From positions 1 to 20,383 of the forward strand of contig JAIOOZ010000379.1 of NCBI GenBank assembly GCA_021414185.1: a DNA stretch of 20,383 nt. The letters run 5' to 3'. The notes under the pieces are model-generated. The model saw only the letters and a list, made by a program, of their open reading frames with translations. It was not told the DNA's origin and did no database searches. The position numbers and the translations under genes are program-made. Of the stretch, positions 6,175 to 14,322 are shown one piece after another. Numbering within the stretch: the stretch's first letter is position 1; each line of letters begins with the position of its first letter. The stretch is from Betaproteobacteria bacterium (GTDB lineage Bacteria; Pseudomonadota; Gammaproteobacteria; Burkholderiales; SG8-41).

Positions 6175-8955
6175 ATGAGCCACGACGGTGATCTACGACA
6201 GGCGGGCGCTGCCGACCATGTGTTCCAGCAGGCGGTAGCCGAGCATCAGGCAGGGCGCTTGCCCGAGGCCGGGCAGCTCTACCGCAGGGTGCTGGAGGTC
6301 GATCCCGCGCATCCTGTGGCCAACCACAACCTTGGCGCCCTGGCCGTGCAGATGGGGCAGCCGGCCACCAGCCTGCCGCATTTCCTGGCGGCTCTGGAAG
6401 CCGATCCGACACAGGGAAAGTACTGGCTGAGCTACATCGACGCGCTGATTCGGGCCGATCAGATGGACGATGCGCGCCAGGTATTGGCGCTGGCCCGACA
6501 GCAGGGCCTGACGGGAAGCGAAGTGGACACGCTGGCATTGCGTCTGGCGGGTGGCGCGGCAATCCCGACAAATGCCGGGCAGGGACCGAAATCATCAAGG
6601 AAGGCCGGCTCGCGCAAGGGAAACGAACCGTCGCCACAGGAGATCAATTCAATGGTGGCGCTGTTCACCGCAGGGCGCCTTGATCAAGCGGCGGCGCAAG
6701 CTCGGGCGATGACAGAGCGCTTCCCCGTGCACTGGGTTGGCTGGAAGATGCTGGGCGTGGTGTTCCAGCAAACCGGCCGCGATGCGGATGCGCTGGCGCC
6801 GACGCAAAAGGCCGTCAAGCTGTCTCCCGGAGACGCCGAGGCGCACAACAACCTGGGCGTCATACTGAAGAACCTGGGCCGGCTGGAAGAGTCGGCGGCC
6901 AGCTACCGGCGAGCGCTGCAAATCAACCGGAATTATTCGCAAGCCCATGGCAACCTGGGGGCGACGCTCCAGAAGCTGGGCCGCCCGGAGGAGGCCGAAG
7001 CCAGCTACCGGCAGGCGCTGCGAATCGACCCCAATTACGCCAGGGCGCACGGCAATCTGGGAGCCGTCCTGCATGACCTGAAGCAACTGGACGAGGCGGA
7101 GGCCAGCTTCCGGCGGGCACTTCGGCTCAACCCGAATGACGCCGAGACTCATGCCAACCTGGGCATCACGCTCAAGGATCTGGGGCGTCTGGATGAGGCG
7201 GAAGCCAGCGTTCGGCGCGCCATCGAAATAGATCCGGATGGCCTCGAAGCACTCGGTAACCTGGGCGCGGTTCTGCTCGACTTGGGCAGGGCCAGCGAGG
7301 CGGAGGCCGCCTATCGACGGGCACTGGAGCTCGACCCGGACAACTTCAAGGCACATAACAACCTCGGTGCGGTTCTTCTCGAACTGGGCAGGACTGAAGA
7401 AGCCGAGGCCAGCTTGCGCCGCGCGCTGGCGATCGAACCGGAGTTCGCCGAGGCGCTGAGCAACCTGGGCATCAGTCTCAGGGATCAGGGACGGCTGGAA
7501 GCCTCCGAAGCCAGCTACCGAAGAGCCCTCGACATCAAGCCCGATTCCGCCGATACCCTGGGTAACCTGGGCGGCGTGCTCCATGACATGGGTCGCATCG
7601 AAGACTCGGTGGCAAGCTACCGGCGTGCGCTGGAGATTGACCCGGATTGTGCCAGGACGCGCAGCAACCTGCTGTTCTGCCTCAGCCAGATTGCGGAAAC
7701 AGGGCCAGAGGAGCTGTTTGCCGAACACTGCCGATTCGGCGCGCAGTTCGAACCCCGCCTCCGCGCCAAATGGCCGAGCTTTGATGGCCCGCGCGACCCC
7801 GAGCGCGCACTGCGGGTCGGCTTTGTATCGGCTGATTTCCGCAATCATGCAATGGCCTATTTCGTCGAGCCGGTGCTGGCCGCGTTGTCCCGATTCCCGC
7901 GGCTGTCGCTCTACGCATACTCCAATCACGTGATCGAAGACGCCGTGACGCAACGTTTGCGGGACTGCTTCGCACACTGGAATTCCGTTGCCGGCTTGAG
8001 CGATGAAGCCATGGCCACCAGAGTCTTCGATGATGGCATCGACATCCTTATCGATCTCTCGGGTCACACCGCGAGGAACCGACTGATCGCGTTTGCCGGC
8101 AAGCCGGCACCGGTGCAGGCGAGCTGGATGGGCTATCCGGGCACCACGGGCCTGAGCGCCATGGACTACTATCTCGCGGACCGGCTGTTTCTGCCGGCCG
8201 GGCAATTCGACGACCAGTTCACCGAAAAGATCGTGTGCCTGCCGGCCAATGCCCCCTTCCTGCCGAGCCGCGAGGCGCCACCGGTAAGCGGGCTTCCCGC
8301 GGCGGACAAAGGCCATCTGACCTTCGGCAGTTTCAACCGTCTGGGCAAGCTCAGCCATTCGGTGGTTTCAGTCTGGTCGCGGTTGCTGCGTGCCTTGCCC
8401 GATGCCAGGATGGTTTTGGGCGCGATGCGCGAGGGCGAACGCTACGATAGCCTGATCGAATGGTTCGACCGGGAAGGCGTCTCGCGGCAGCGGCTAGACT
8501 TCATTCCGCGCAGCGACATGAAGACCTACCTGGGCCAGCACTACCAGGTCGACATCTGCCTCGATACCTTCCCCTACAACGGCGGCACCACCACCCTTCA
8601 CGCGCTGTGGATGGGGGTGCCGACAATCACCCTGGCCGGAAATACGACTGCGGGCCGCACCGGCGCCTCGATCCTCGGACATGTCGGGCTGGAAGAGTTC
8701 GTCGCACGCGACGCCGACGATTTCATGCGCAAAGGCGTGTTCTGGGCGAGCCGGCTTGAGGCCCTGTCGGAGATACGGGCCGGCCTGCGCCATCGCATCG
8801 AGATGTCGGAGATAAGCCAGCCGCAACTCATTGCCGCGGGTCTTGAACAGGCCCTGCGCGTCATGTGGCGGCGCTGGTGTGCAACCTTGCCGCCTGAATC
8901 TTTCGAAGTATCGCTGGAAAATCTGGCTGCTCCAACACCGGAGCCGCGCCCGTGA
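6175..8955 (+). CDS. TPR-repeat GT41/SPINDLY-like O-GlcNAc-type glycosyltransferase
   Basis: A 926-residue protein. Residues ~10-110 hold three degenerate TPRs, ~110-150 a linker, and ~150-500 two degenerate plus eight near-perfect 34-residue TPRs. The C-terminal ~540-910 region is a GT41 (Glyco_transf_41) catalytic domain like eukaryotic OGT and SPINDLY. Visible markers are FVSADFRNHAMAYF (H558, at the OGT catalytic-region histidine), SWMGYPGTTG, FGSFNRLGKLS (K725, matching the UDP-contacting lysine of OGT) and LDTFPYNGGTTTLHALWMGVP. It should transfer a sugar from a nucleotide donor to Ser/Thr of a protein held by the TPRs; donor and target are unknown. The frame extends to a TTG at 6052 and an ATG at 6127. 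The ATG at 6175 is preferred because it aligns with the start of the downstream paralogue, though its ribosome site is weak. Its stop overlaps the next start (GTGA). Confidence 0.88.
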   Translation: MSHDGDLRQAGAADHVFQQAVAEHQAGRLPEAGQLYRRVLEVDPAHPVANHNLGALAVQMGQPATSLPHFLAALEADPTQGKYWLSYIDALIRADQMDDARQVLALARQQGLTGSEVDTLALRLAGGAAIPTNAGQGPKSSRKAGSRKGNEPSPQEINSMVALFTAGRLDQAAAQARAMTERFPVHWVGWKMLGVVFQQTGRDADALAPTQKAVKLSPGDAEAHNNLGVILKNLGRLEESAASYRRALQINRNYSQAHGNLGATLQKLGRPEEAEASYRQALRIDPNYARAHGNLGAVLHDLKQLDEAEASFRRALRLNPNDAETHANLGITLKDLGRLDEAEASVRRAIEIDPDGLEALGNLGAVLLDLGRASEAEAAYRRALELDPDNFKAHNNLGAVLLELGRTEEAEASLRRALAIEPEFAEALSNLGISLRDQGRLEASEASYRRALDIKPDSADTLGNLGGVLHDMGRIEDSVASYRRALEIDPDCARTRSNLLFCLSQIAETGPEELFAEHCRFGAQFEPRLRAKWPSFDGPRDPERALRVGFVSADFRNHAMAYFVEPVLAALSRFPRLSLYAYSNHVIEDAVTQRLRDCFAHWNSVAGLSDEAMATRVFDDGIDILIDLSGHTARNRLIAFAGKPAPVQASWMGYPGTTGLSAMDYYLADRLFLPAGQFDDQFTEKIVCLPANAPFLPSREAPPVSGLPAADKGHLTFGSFNRLGKLSHSVVSVWSRLLRALPDARMVLGAMREGERYDSLIEWFDREGVSRQRLDFIPRSDMKTYLGQHYQVDICLDTFPYNGGTTTLHALWMGVPTITLAGNTTAGRTGASILGHVGLEEFVARDADDFMRKGVFWASRLEALSEIRAGLRHRIEMSEISQPQLIAAGLEQALRVMWRRWCATLPPESFEVSLENLAAPTPEPRP
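6838..7653 (+). repeat. Eight tandem 102-bp TPR-coding units
   Basis: Eight consecutive 34-codon units with no spacing change. Each encodes an NLG..L..LGR..EAEASYRRAL.I.P-type TPR; a ninth, partial unit starts at 7654 (RTRSNLL). The uniform length and similar codons imply growth by in-frame tandem duplication. Such arrays are prone to unit gain or loss and to short-read assembly collapse. Confidence 0.9.
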
Positions 8956-11774
8956 CCATCGATCCTCGCGCCCGACAAGCCGTATCGGCAAAATTGGAGC
9001 AGGCCTTCCAGCAGGCCGTTGCCCGGCATCACGCCGGCAATCTGGAAGAAGCCGGAGCGCTCTACAAAGCCGTGCTGCAAATCGACCCGGCACACCCGGT
9101 GGCAAACCACAACCTCGGGATCCTGGCAATGCAGACGGGGCTTCCCGCTACCGGCCTGCCACATTTTCTGGCGGCCCTGGAGGCCGATCCGACGCACCGA
9201 CAATACTGGTTGAGCTACATCGACGCGCTGTTTCAGGACCACCAGCCCGAGGAAGCACGGCAGGTGCTGACACTTGCCCGACAGCAGGGTCTGGAAGGAC
9301 CTGAGGTCGAAGCCCTGGAACAGCGAATGGATGGAGATCTGACGACAGGGATGGAACGTGGGCTGCCATCCGCCCCCTCGCCGGTGGCTCCTCAAGGCAA
9401 GGAAGATATGCGCAGGTCCAGAAAGCCCAAGGCGAATCGACTGGCCAAACACGTCCCATCCCGCGAAATGAAGCTGCCCTCCCCGCAAGAGATAAACGCG
9501 GTAATCCGCTTGTTCAACGAAGGGCGCGACGTTGAAGCAGCGACATTGGCCCATGCAATGACGATGCGCTTTCCCCGCCACGGTTTTGGCTGGAAGGCCC
9601 TGGGGGCCGTACTCATGCAACAGGGAAACAATGCGGATGCGCTGCCGGCCTTGCGCCAATCGGCGGCCCTGTCGCCGCACGATGCCGATGTGCACAGCAA
9701 CCTCGGCCTGGTTCTGCTGGAGATGGGGTGCCTGGACCAGGCCGAAGCAAGCTGCCGCGCGGCGCTGAGGATCAATCCCGGGCTGGCTGCGGCGCACGTC
9801 AATCTCGGCATTGCCCTGCACGACCTGGGGCGCTTCGACGAAGCCGAAGCCAGCCATCGGCGGGCGCTGAAGATCCAGCCCGATTTCGCGGAAGCGCACA
9901 GCAATCTCGGCAATGCCCACCGGAAGCAGGGCCGGCTGGGCGAGGCCGAATCGAGCTACAGGCGGGCATTGCTGTGCAAACCGGACTTTGCCGAGGCCTA
10001 CAGCAATCTGGGAATCACCCTCAAGGATCTGGGACGGCTCGACGAGGCCGAGGCTGCCTGTCGAAAGGCGCTGGCGATCAAACCTGCCTACGCTGACGCC
10101 TACAGCAACCTCGGCGTTGTCCTTCATGACCTGGGGCACTGGGGCGAAGCGGCTGACAGCTACCGACGAGCGCTGGAAATCAGACCAAACAGCGCCGAAA
10201 CGCTGAGCAATCTGGGCGCCACACTCCAGAATCTCGACCTTCTGGACGAAGCGGAGGCCAACCACCGGCTGGCCTTGCAAATCAAGCCAGGCCTGGCTGA
10301 CGCCCATTACAACCTCGGCACCACCCTCAAGAATCTGGAACGCCTGGACGAGGCCAACGCCAGCTATCTCAAGGCAAGCCAGTTGGGTATCGATGCGGCC
10401 CGGACAAAACAGGCCTTGATGCTTCCGGCCATCATGGGCAGCAGGCAGCAGGTGCTGGAAACCCGCGCCCGGTTCGAGCGCAACCTGGATGCCTTGATGG
10501 CGGATCGTGTCGCGCTGGCCGATCCCCTGAAGAGCATCGGCGAAACCAATTTTTACCTCGCCTACCACGGACTGAACGACCGCGACTTGCAGATCAAGGT
10601 GGCGAAGTACTACGAGCAAGCCTGCCCGTCCCTGCTGTATGTTTCGCCCCACTGCGCCAGACCGGCGGCGGATACGCAGCGGCCGACTCGGGTCGGAGTC
10701 TTTTCCAGGTTCCTCTACAGCCACTCGGTGTCACTTTGCTTCAGCAAGGTGATCGAGGCGCTGTCAGTGGATGTGCGATTTGATGTGGCCCTGATTTCGG
10801 AGCACGCCGTCGATGAACAAATCTATTCCGGGTTTGTCGGCCGGCGGTTGAGCGTGGCAAACGACCTGGCGCGAGCAAGGGAGGCGATTGCCGGGTTGGA
10901 GCTGGACATCCTGATCTACCTCGATATCGGCATGGAGCCCCTGAGCTATTTCCTGGCGTTTTCGCGTTTGGCGCGGACCCAGTGCGTCCTGCCCGGACAC
11001 CCGGTGACGACCGGCATCGGAAATGTCGACTATTTCCTGTCGTCCGGGCTGTTCGAACCCGAGTGCGCCGCTCGGCACTACAGCGAGAAACTGATTTGCC
11101 TGCCGCAGCCGGTATTCCACTTTGCGCGTCCGGCCGTACCGACAACACTCAAGACGCGCCAGAACCTTGGTTTGCCCGCCGCACGGCACCTCTACATGTG
11201 CCCGATGAAGCTGCAAAAGCTCCACCCCGATTTCGACGATGTACTATCGAGGGTGCTGGAACTTGATGCCAATGGCGTGGTGGTGCTGTTCGAGGACCAT
11301 ACCTGCCCGCACTGGAAAACGGCGCTGCTGAAGCGTTTCGCGACAACCCTGACCGACGATGCGCGCAGCCGGATTGTTTTCCTTCCGTGGCTGAGGGACT
11401 CGGGCGACTTTATCAGCGCGGTGGCGACGGCCGACGTCGTTCTGGATCCCTTCCATTTTGGAATCGGCTCGACCGTGGTAGTCACTGGCGCTACCGGTAC
11501 GCCGCTGGTAACAAAAGCCGGGGAGTTCATGCGCGGGCGAGTCGGGGCTTATTGGTGCCAAGTGCTTGGCGTGGAAGAGTGCATCGTGGACGACACCGAG
11601 GCGTATGCCCGGAAGGCTGTCGAGATCGCCGGCAACTTGCCGCTGCGGAACAGGCTTCGCGCAACGATACTGAAGAACAATTTCCGGCTGTATGAAAATC
11701 TGCAGCCAGTCGACGCCTTGATCGGTTTTCTTCGCTCGATTGCACGCACGGGCGAAGTTCCCGAGTCGCCATGA
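8952..11774 (+). CDS. TPR-repeat protein with divergent GT41-like glycosyltransferase domain
   Basis: A 940-residue paralogue of the preceding gene, starting at GTG in a 4-bp GTGA overlap with its stop, so translation is probably coupled. The first ~115 residues are nearly the same as in the partner (for example PAHPVANHNLG, LPHFLAALEADPT, YWLSYIDAL). Seven full TPRs follow at ~246-483. The C-terminal domain aligns along its length with GT41 but is much changed: H591 in YSHSVS replaces the RNHAMA site, K756 in MKLQKLHPD matches the donor lysine, DILIYLDIG replaces DILIDLSGH, and FHFGIGSTVVVTGATGTP replaces the usual PYNGGTTTLHALW loop. It is therefore likely still a sugar transferase but with a different donor or acceptor, or possibly a non-catalytic partner. 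A 93-bp gap separates it from the aminotransferase. Confidence 0.8.
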   Translation: MTIDPRARQAVSAKLEQAFQQAVARHHAGNLEEAGALYKAVLQIDPAHPVANHNLGILAMQTGLPATGLPHFLAALEADPTHRQYWLSYIDALFQDHQPEEARQVLTLARQQGLEGPEVEALEQRMDGDLTTGMERGLPSAPSPVAPQGKEDMRRSRKPKANRLAKHVPSREMKLPSPQEINAVIRLFNEGRDVEAATLAHAMTMRFPRHGFGWKALGAVLMQQGNNADALPALRQSAALSPHDADVHSNLGLVLLEMGCLDQAEASCRAALRINPGLAAAHVNLGIALHDLGRFDEAEASHRRALKIQPDFAEAHSNLGNAHRKQGRLGEAESSYRRALLCKPDFAEAYSNLGITLKDLGRLDEAEAACRKALAIKPAYADAYSNLGVVLHDLGHWGEAADSYRRALEIRPNSAETLSNLGATLQNLDLLDEAEANHRLALQIKPGLADAHYNLGTTLKNLERLDEANASYLKASQLGIDAARTKQALMLPAIMGSRQQVLETRARFERNLDALMADRVALADPLKSIGETNFYLAYHGLNDRDLQIKVAKYYEQACPSLLYVSPHCARPAADTQRPTRVGVFSRFLYSHSVSLCFSKVIEALSVDVRFDVALISEHAVDEQIYSGFVGRRLSVANDLARAREAIAGLELDILIYLDIGMEPLSYFLAFSRLARTQCVLPGHPVTTGIGNVDYFLSSGLFEPECAARHYSEKLICLPQPVFHFARPAVPTTLKTRQNLGLPAARHLYMCPMKLQKLHPDFDDVLSRVLELDANGVVVLFEDHTCPHWKTALLKRFATTLTDDARSRIVFLPWLRDSGDFISAVATADVVLDPFHFGIGSTVVVTGATGTPLVTKAGEFMRGRVGAYWCQVLGVEECIVDDTEAYARKAVEIAGNLPLRNRLRATILKNNFRLYENLQPVDALIGFLRSIARTGEVPESP
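9687..10400 (+). repeat. Seven tandem 102-bp TPR-coding units
   Basis: Seven uninterrupted 34-codon TPR units inside the second paralogue, from DVHSNLG to the end of DAHYNLG...LGIDAA. There is one unit fewer than in the upstream paralogue's array, consistent with unit gain or loss after gene duplication. Confidence 0.88.
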
Positions 11775-11867
11775 TGCAACGGCCGCCAATCCGAATCCGC
11801 AGCCAGCCCGGGCGGTGTCGCAAGTCATCGGGCGTGGCGTCGATTACTTGGCACATGGGGCCAGTAC

Positions 11868-12989
11868 ATGTCTGACTCTGCCAAAGCGCCGCCCATTTAT
11901 GTAACGCAACCCCTGTTGCCACCCCTGGAGGAATTCATCCCCTATCTGCAACAGATATGGGACAGCAAGTGGCTGACCAACAACGGCCCCTTCCACCAGC
12001 AACTCGAACACGCCTTGTGTGACTACCTGGGCGTCAAGCACGTCGCCCTGCTGACCAACGGCACGGTAGCGCTCATCACCGCCCTCCAAACCTTGCGCAT
12101 TACGGGAGAGGTCATCACCACGCCGTACTCGTTTGTGGCGACCGCCCACTCCCTGCTGTGGAATGGCATCAAGCCGGTCTTCGTGGACATCGATCCGCTT
12201 ACGCTCAACCTTGACCCGGCGCGTATCGAAGCGGCCATCACCTCGCAAACCACCGCGATCCTGCCGGTGCACTGCTATGGGCACCCCTGCGACGTGGCGC
12301 GCATCGCAAAAATCGCCGACAAGCACGGATTGAAGGTGATCTACGACGCCGCTCACGCCTTCGGCGTACGAGACCAGAAGGGCAGCGTGCTCAACCACGG
12401 CGATCTCTCAGTCCTGAGCTTTCACGCCACCAAGGTCTTCAACACCTTCGAAGGCGGCGCGATCGTCTGCCATGACGCCGAGACCAAGCAACGCGTCGAC
12501 CACCTGAAGAACTTCGGCTTCGTGGACGAGGAGACCATAGTAGCCCCGGGAATCAACGGAAAAATGAGCGAATTCAATGCGGCGCTTGGATTGCTACAGC
12601 TCAATTACATCGATCGGGCGCTCGCCCGACGCGGGGAAATCGACAGGGATTACCGGAGGCGCCTGGCGAATGTCGCGGGGATTCGATGCCTGGCGGATGC
12701 CGGCGAGACGGCCCCCAACCATTCCTATTTTCCGATCCTGGTGGAAGACGACTATCCGATCGCGCGCGACGCGCTCTATACCAGGCTCAAGGACAACGGC
12801 ATTCATCCGCGCCGCTACTTCCATCCCCTGATCTCGGACTTTCCCATGTACCGGGGGCTTCCCTCCGCGCAGCAGAGCAACCTGCCGGTGGCAACTGACA
12901 CGGCGCAACGGGTACTCTGCCTGCCACTCTACCCGGCACTGGAAGATCGACAGGTCGAAACCATCACCCGATTGATCGCCAATCCATGA
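11868..12989 (+). CDS. DegT/DnrJ/EryC1-family sugar aminotransferase (VioA-like)
   Basis: A 373-residue PLP enzyme of the DegT/DnrJ/EryC1/StrS family, which transaminates nucleotide-linked 4-keto or 3-keto sugars using glutamate. Visible features are the N-terminal LTNNGPFHQQLE, the TNGTVALITAL phosphate-binding region, VIYDAAHAFGV with D160 to contact the PLP ring nitrogen, and SFHATKVFNTFEGGAIV with the Schiff-base lysine K189. The start, WLTNNGP and HATKVFNTFEGG patterns resemble VioA, which makes dTDP-4-amino-4,6-dideoxyglucose, but related enzymes (QdtB, FdtB, RffA types) share them, so the substrate is only a suggestion. No dTDP-glucose synthase or dehydratase genes are in the window; the keto-sugar must come from elsewhere. 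It is first of a seven-gene run and overlaps the WbqC-family gene by 4 bp. Confidence 0.9.
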   Translation: MSDSAKAPPIYVTQPLLPPLEEFIPYLQQIWDSKWLTNNGPFHQQLEHALCDYLGVKHVALLTNGTVALITALQTLRITGEVITTPYSFVATAHSLLWNGIKPVFVDIDPLTLNLDPARIEAAITSQTTAILPVHCYGHPCDVARIAKIADKHGLKVIYDAAHAFGVRDQKGSVLNHGDLSVLSFHATKVFNTFEGGAIVCHDAETKQRVDHLKNFGFVDEETIVAPGINGKMSEFNAALGLLQLNYIDRALARRGEIDRDYRRRLANVAGIRCLADAGETAPNHSYFPILVEDDYPIARDALYTRLKDNGIHPRRYFHPLISDFPMYRGLPSAQQSNLPVATDTAQRVLCLPLYPALEDRQVETITRLIANP

Positions 12990-13726
12990 TGTCGCCATCG
13001 CCGGAATGTTCCGCCAATCGCAATGGTCACATCACGGCGGCAATAATGCAGCCTTACTTTCTCCCCTACATCGGCTACTTCCAGCTTATCGCGGCGGTTG
13101 ACCTGTTCATCGTGTACGACAACATCAAGTACACGAAGCGGGGCTGGATCAACCGCAACCGCATGCTGCAAAATGGCAAGGTGGTGCTGTTCAGCCTGCC
13201 GCTGAAAGCCGATTCGGATTTCCGCGACGTGCGCGAGCGGGAACTTGCCGCGGACTTCAGTGCCGACAAGTTCCTCGACCGGATCGACGGCGCCTACCGG
13301 CGGGCGCCGTACTTCGCCGAGACCTTCCCGCTGATGGAGCAGGTCGTGCGGCACGAGGATCGCAACCTGTTCGGCTTCTTGCATCACTCCATCGTCAGAA
13401 CCTGCGAGCACCTGGGGATAGCCACCGGGATCCGGGTCTCCTCCACCATCGACATCGACCATGACCTGAAAGGCCGGGACAAGGTGCTGGCCCTGTGCCA
13501 CGCGGTCGGCGCGGACACCTACATCAATGCCAGCGGCGGCACGGAACTGTATGCCGGGGAGGACTTCGCGGCACGCGGCATCGCGCTGAAGTTCCTTCAG
13601 TCCACGCCGATCGGGTATTCCCAGTTTGGCGACGAATTCGTGCCCTGGCTTTCCATCATCGACGTCATGATGTTCAATCCGAAAGCAGTCGTCGCGGCCT
13701 TGCTCGGCGAATACAAGCTGACATGA
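12986..13726 (+). CDS. WbqC-family protein
   Basis: A 246-residue member of the WbqC family (PF08889), seen repeatedly in O-antigen and surface-glycan clusters but without a firmly known reaction. The hallmark is near the N-terminus: AIMQPYFLPYIGYFQLI at ~20-36, then YDNIKYTKRGWINRNRM at ~44-60, and the C-terminal QSTPIGYSQFGDEFVPWLSIIDVMM. Many family members start at a residue just before AIMQPY, so the ~18 residues preceding it may be non-conserved. The ATG at 12986 overlaps the upstream stop by 4 bp and is accepted because of tight packing; a second ATG follows immediately. Its position between an aminotransferase and a formyltransferase supports a role in making or attaching an amino sugar. 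Confidence 0.9.
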   Translation: MMSPSPECSANRNGHITAAIMQPYFLPYIGYFQLIAAVDLFIVYDNIKYTKRGWINRNRMLQNGKVVLFSLPLKADSDFRDVRERELAADFSADKFLDRIDGAYRRAPYFAETFPLMEQVVRHEDRNLFGFLHHSIVRTCEHLGIATGIRVSSTIDIDHDLKGRDKVLALCHAVGADTYINASGGTELYAGEDFAARGIALKFLQSTPIGYSQFGDEFVPWLSIIDVMMFNPKAVVAALLGEYKLT

Positions 13727-14322
13727 AAGACGACTTTCTTGTCACGGTATGCGCGTCCGGCGGCGGCGGCAATTTTGAAGCCGTAGCCCGGGCGCAGGAC
13801 GCAGTCGGTTACAGGGTCGGGTTGCTGATCGTCGATCGCGAATGCGGCGCCATCGACAAAGCTCGCCAGCATCGCATTCCGCATCACTTGGTGGATCGAA
13901 CGCTGCCGACCGAGGATTTTTCCCGAGCCATGGATCAGGCCATACCCGCCGATACCGATCTGATCGTCCTGGCAGGCTTCTTCCCCATCATCAGCGCCGA
14001 CTTGTGCCGCAAATGGGCGGGCCGGATGATCAATACCCATCCATCGCTGCTGCCGAAATACGGTGGCAGGGGCATGTATGGCGTGCGGGTTCAGGAGGCG
14101 GTACTGGCCAGCGGTGACACCGTGGCGGGCTGCACGGTGCATTATGTGGACGAGCACATCGACGGTGGCGAGATCATCCTGCAGCAACCTGTCGCGGTGC
14201 GCGACAACGAGACCGCATGGGACCTCGGGGGAAGGATCTTCGTCGAGGAAAGCCGGCTGCTGGTCCAGGCCATCAAGCTGATCATGCGGAAACGCGGAGA
14301 ACCGGATGTTCAAGTGGAATAA
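13723..14322 (+). CDS. PurN-fold formyltransferase, probable amino-sugar N-formyltransferase
   Basis: A 199-residue protein with the formyltransferase fold of PurN, Fmt and sugar N-formyltransferases, which pass a formyl group from N10-formyltetrahydrofolate to an amine. Catalytic residues are visible: N104 and H106 in MINTHPSLLPKY, and the Asp-containing loop DEHIDGGEIILQ (143-154). The N-terminal loop is CASGGGGNFEA, where PurN has a SGxGSN-type phosphate loop. Length fits PurN (~212), but purine biosynthesis genes are absent and the neighbours are an amino-sugar transaminase and WbqC. The likely substrate is therefore the 4-amino sugar nucleotide, as for VioF. A housekeeping PurN role cannot be excluded from sequence alone. 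ATGA overlap with the upstream gene; the C-terminus overlaps the next gene by 17 bp. Confidence 0.82.
   Translation: MKDDFLVTVCASGGGGNFEAVARAQDAVGYRVGLLIVDRECGAIDKARQHRIPHHLVDRTLPTEDFSRAMDQAIPADTDLIVLAGFFPIISADLCRKWAGRMINTHPSLLPKYGGRGMYGVRVQEAVLASGDTVAGCTVHYVDEHIDGGEIILQQPVAVRDNETAWDLGGRIFVEESRLLVQAIKLIMRKRGEPDVQVE

Noticed and set aside
6092..6178. A 28-codon ORF ending in an ATGA overlap with the chosen start of the first TPR gene, as a possible leader peptide.
   Set aside because: No ribosome site at a proper distance from its ATG, no regulatory codon run and no attenuator-like hairpins; the overlap is probably chance.
6649..8358. A long minus-strand ORF (569 codons) antisense to the first TPR gene, and a similar one at 8598-10724.
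   Set aside because: Both are shadows of GC-rich, periodic TPR coding sequence; the residues are compositionally biased and resemble no protein family.
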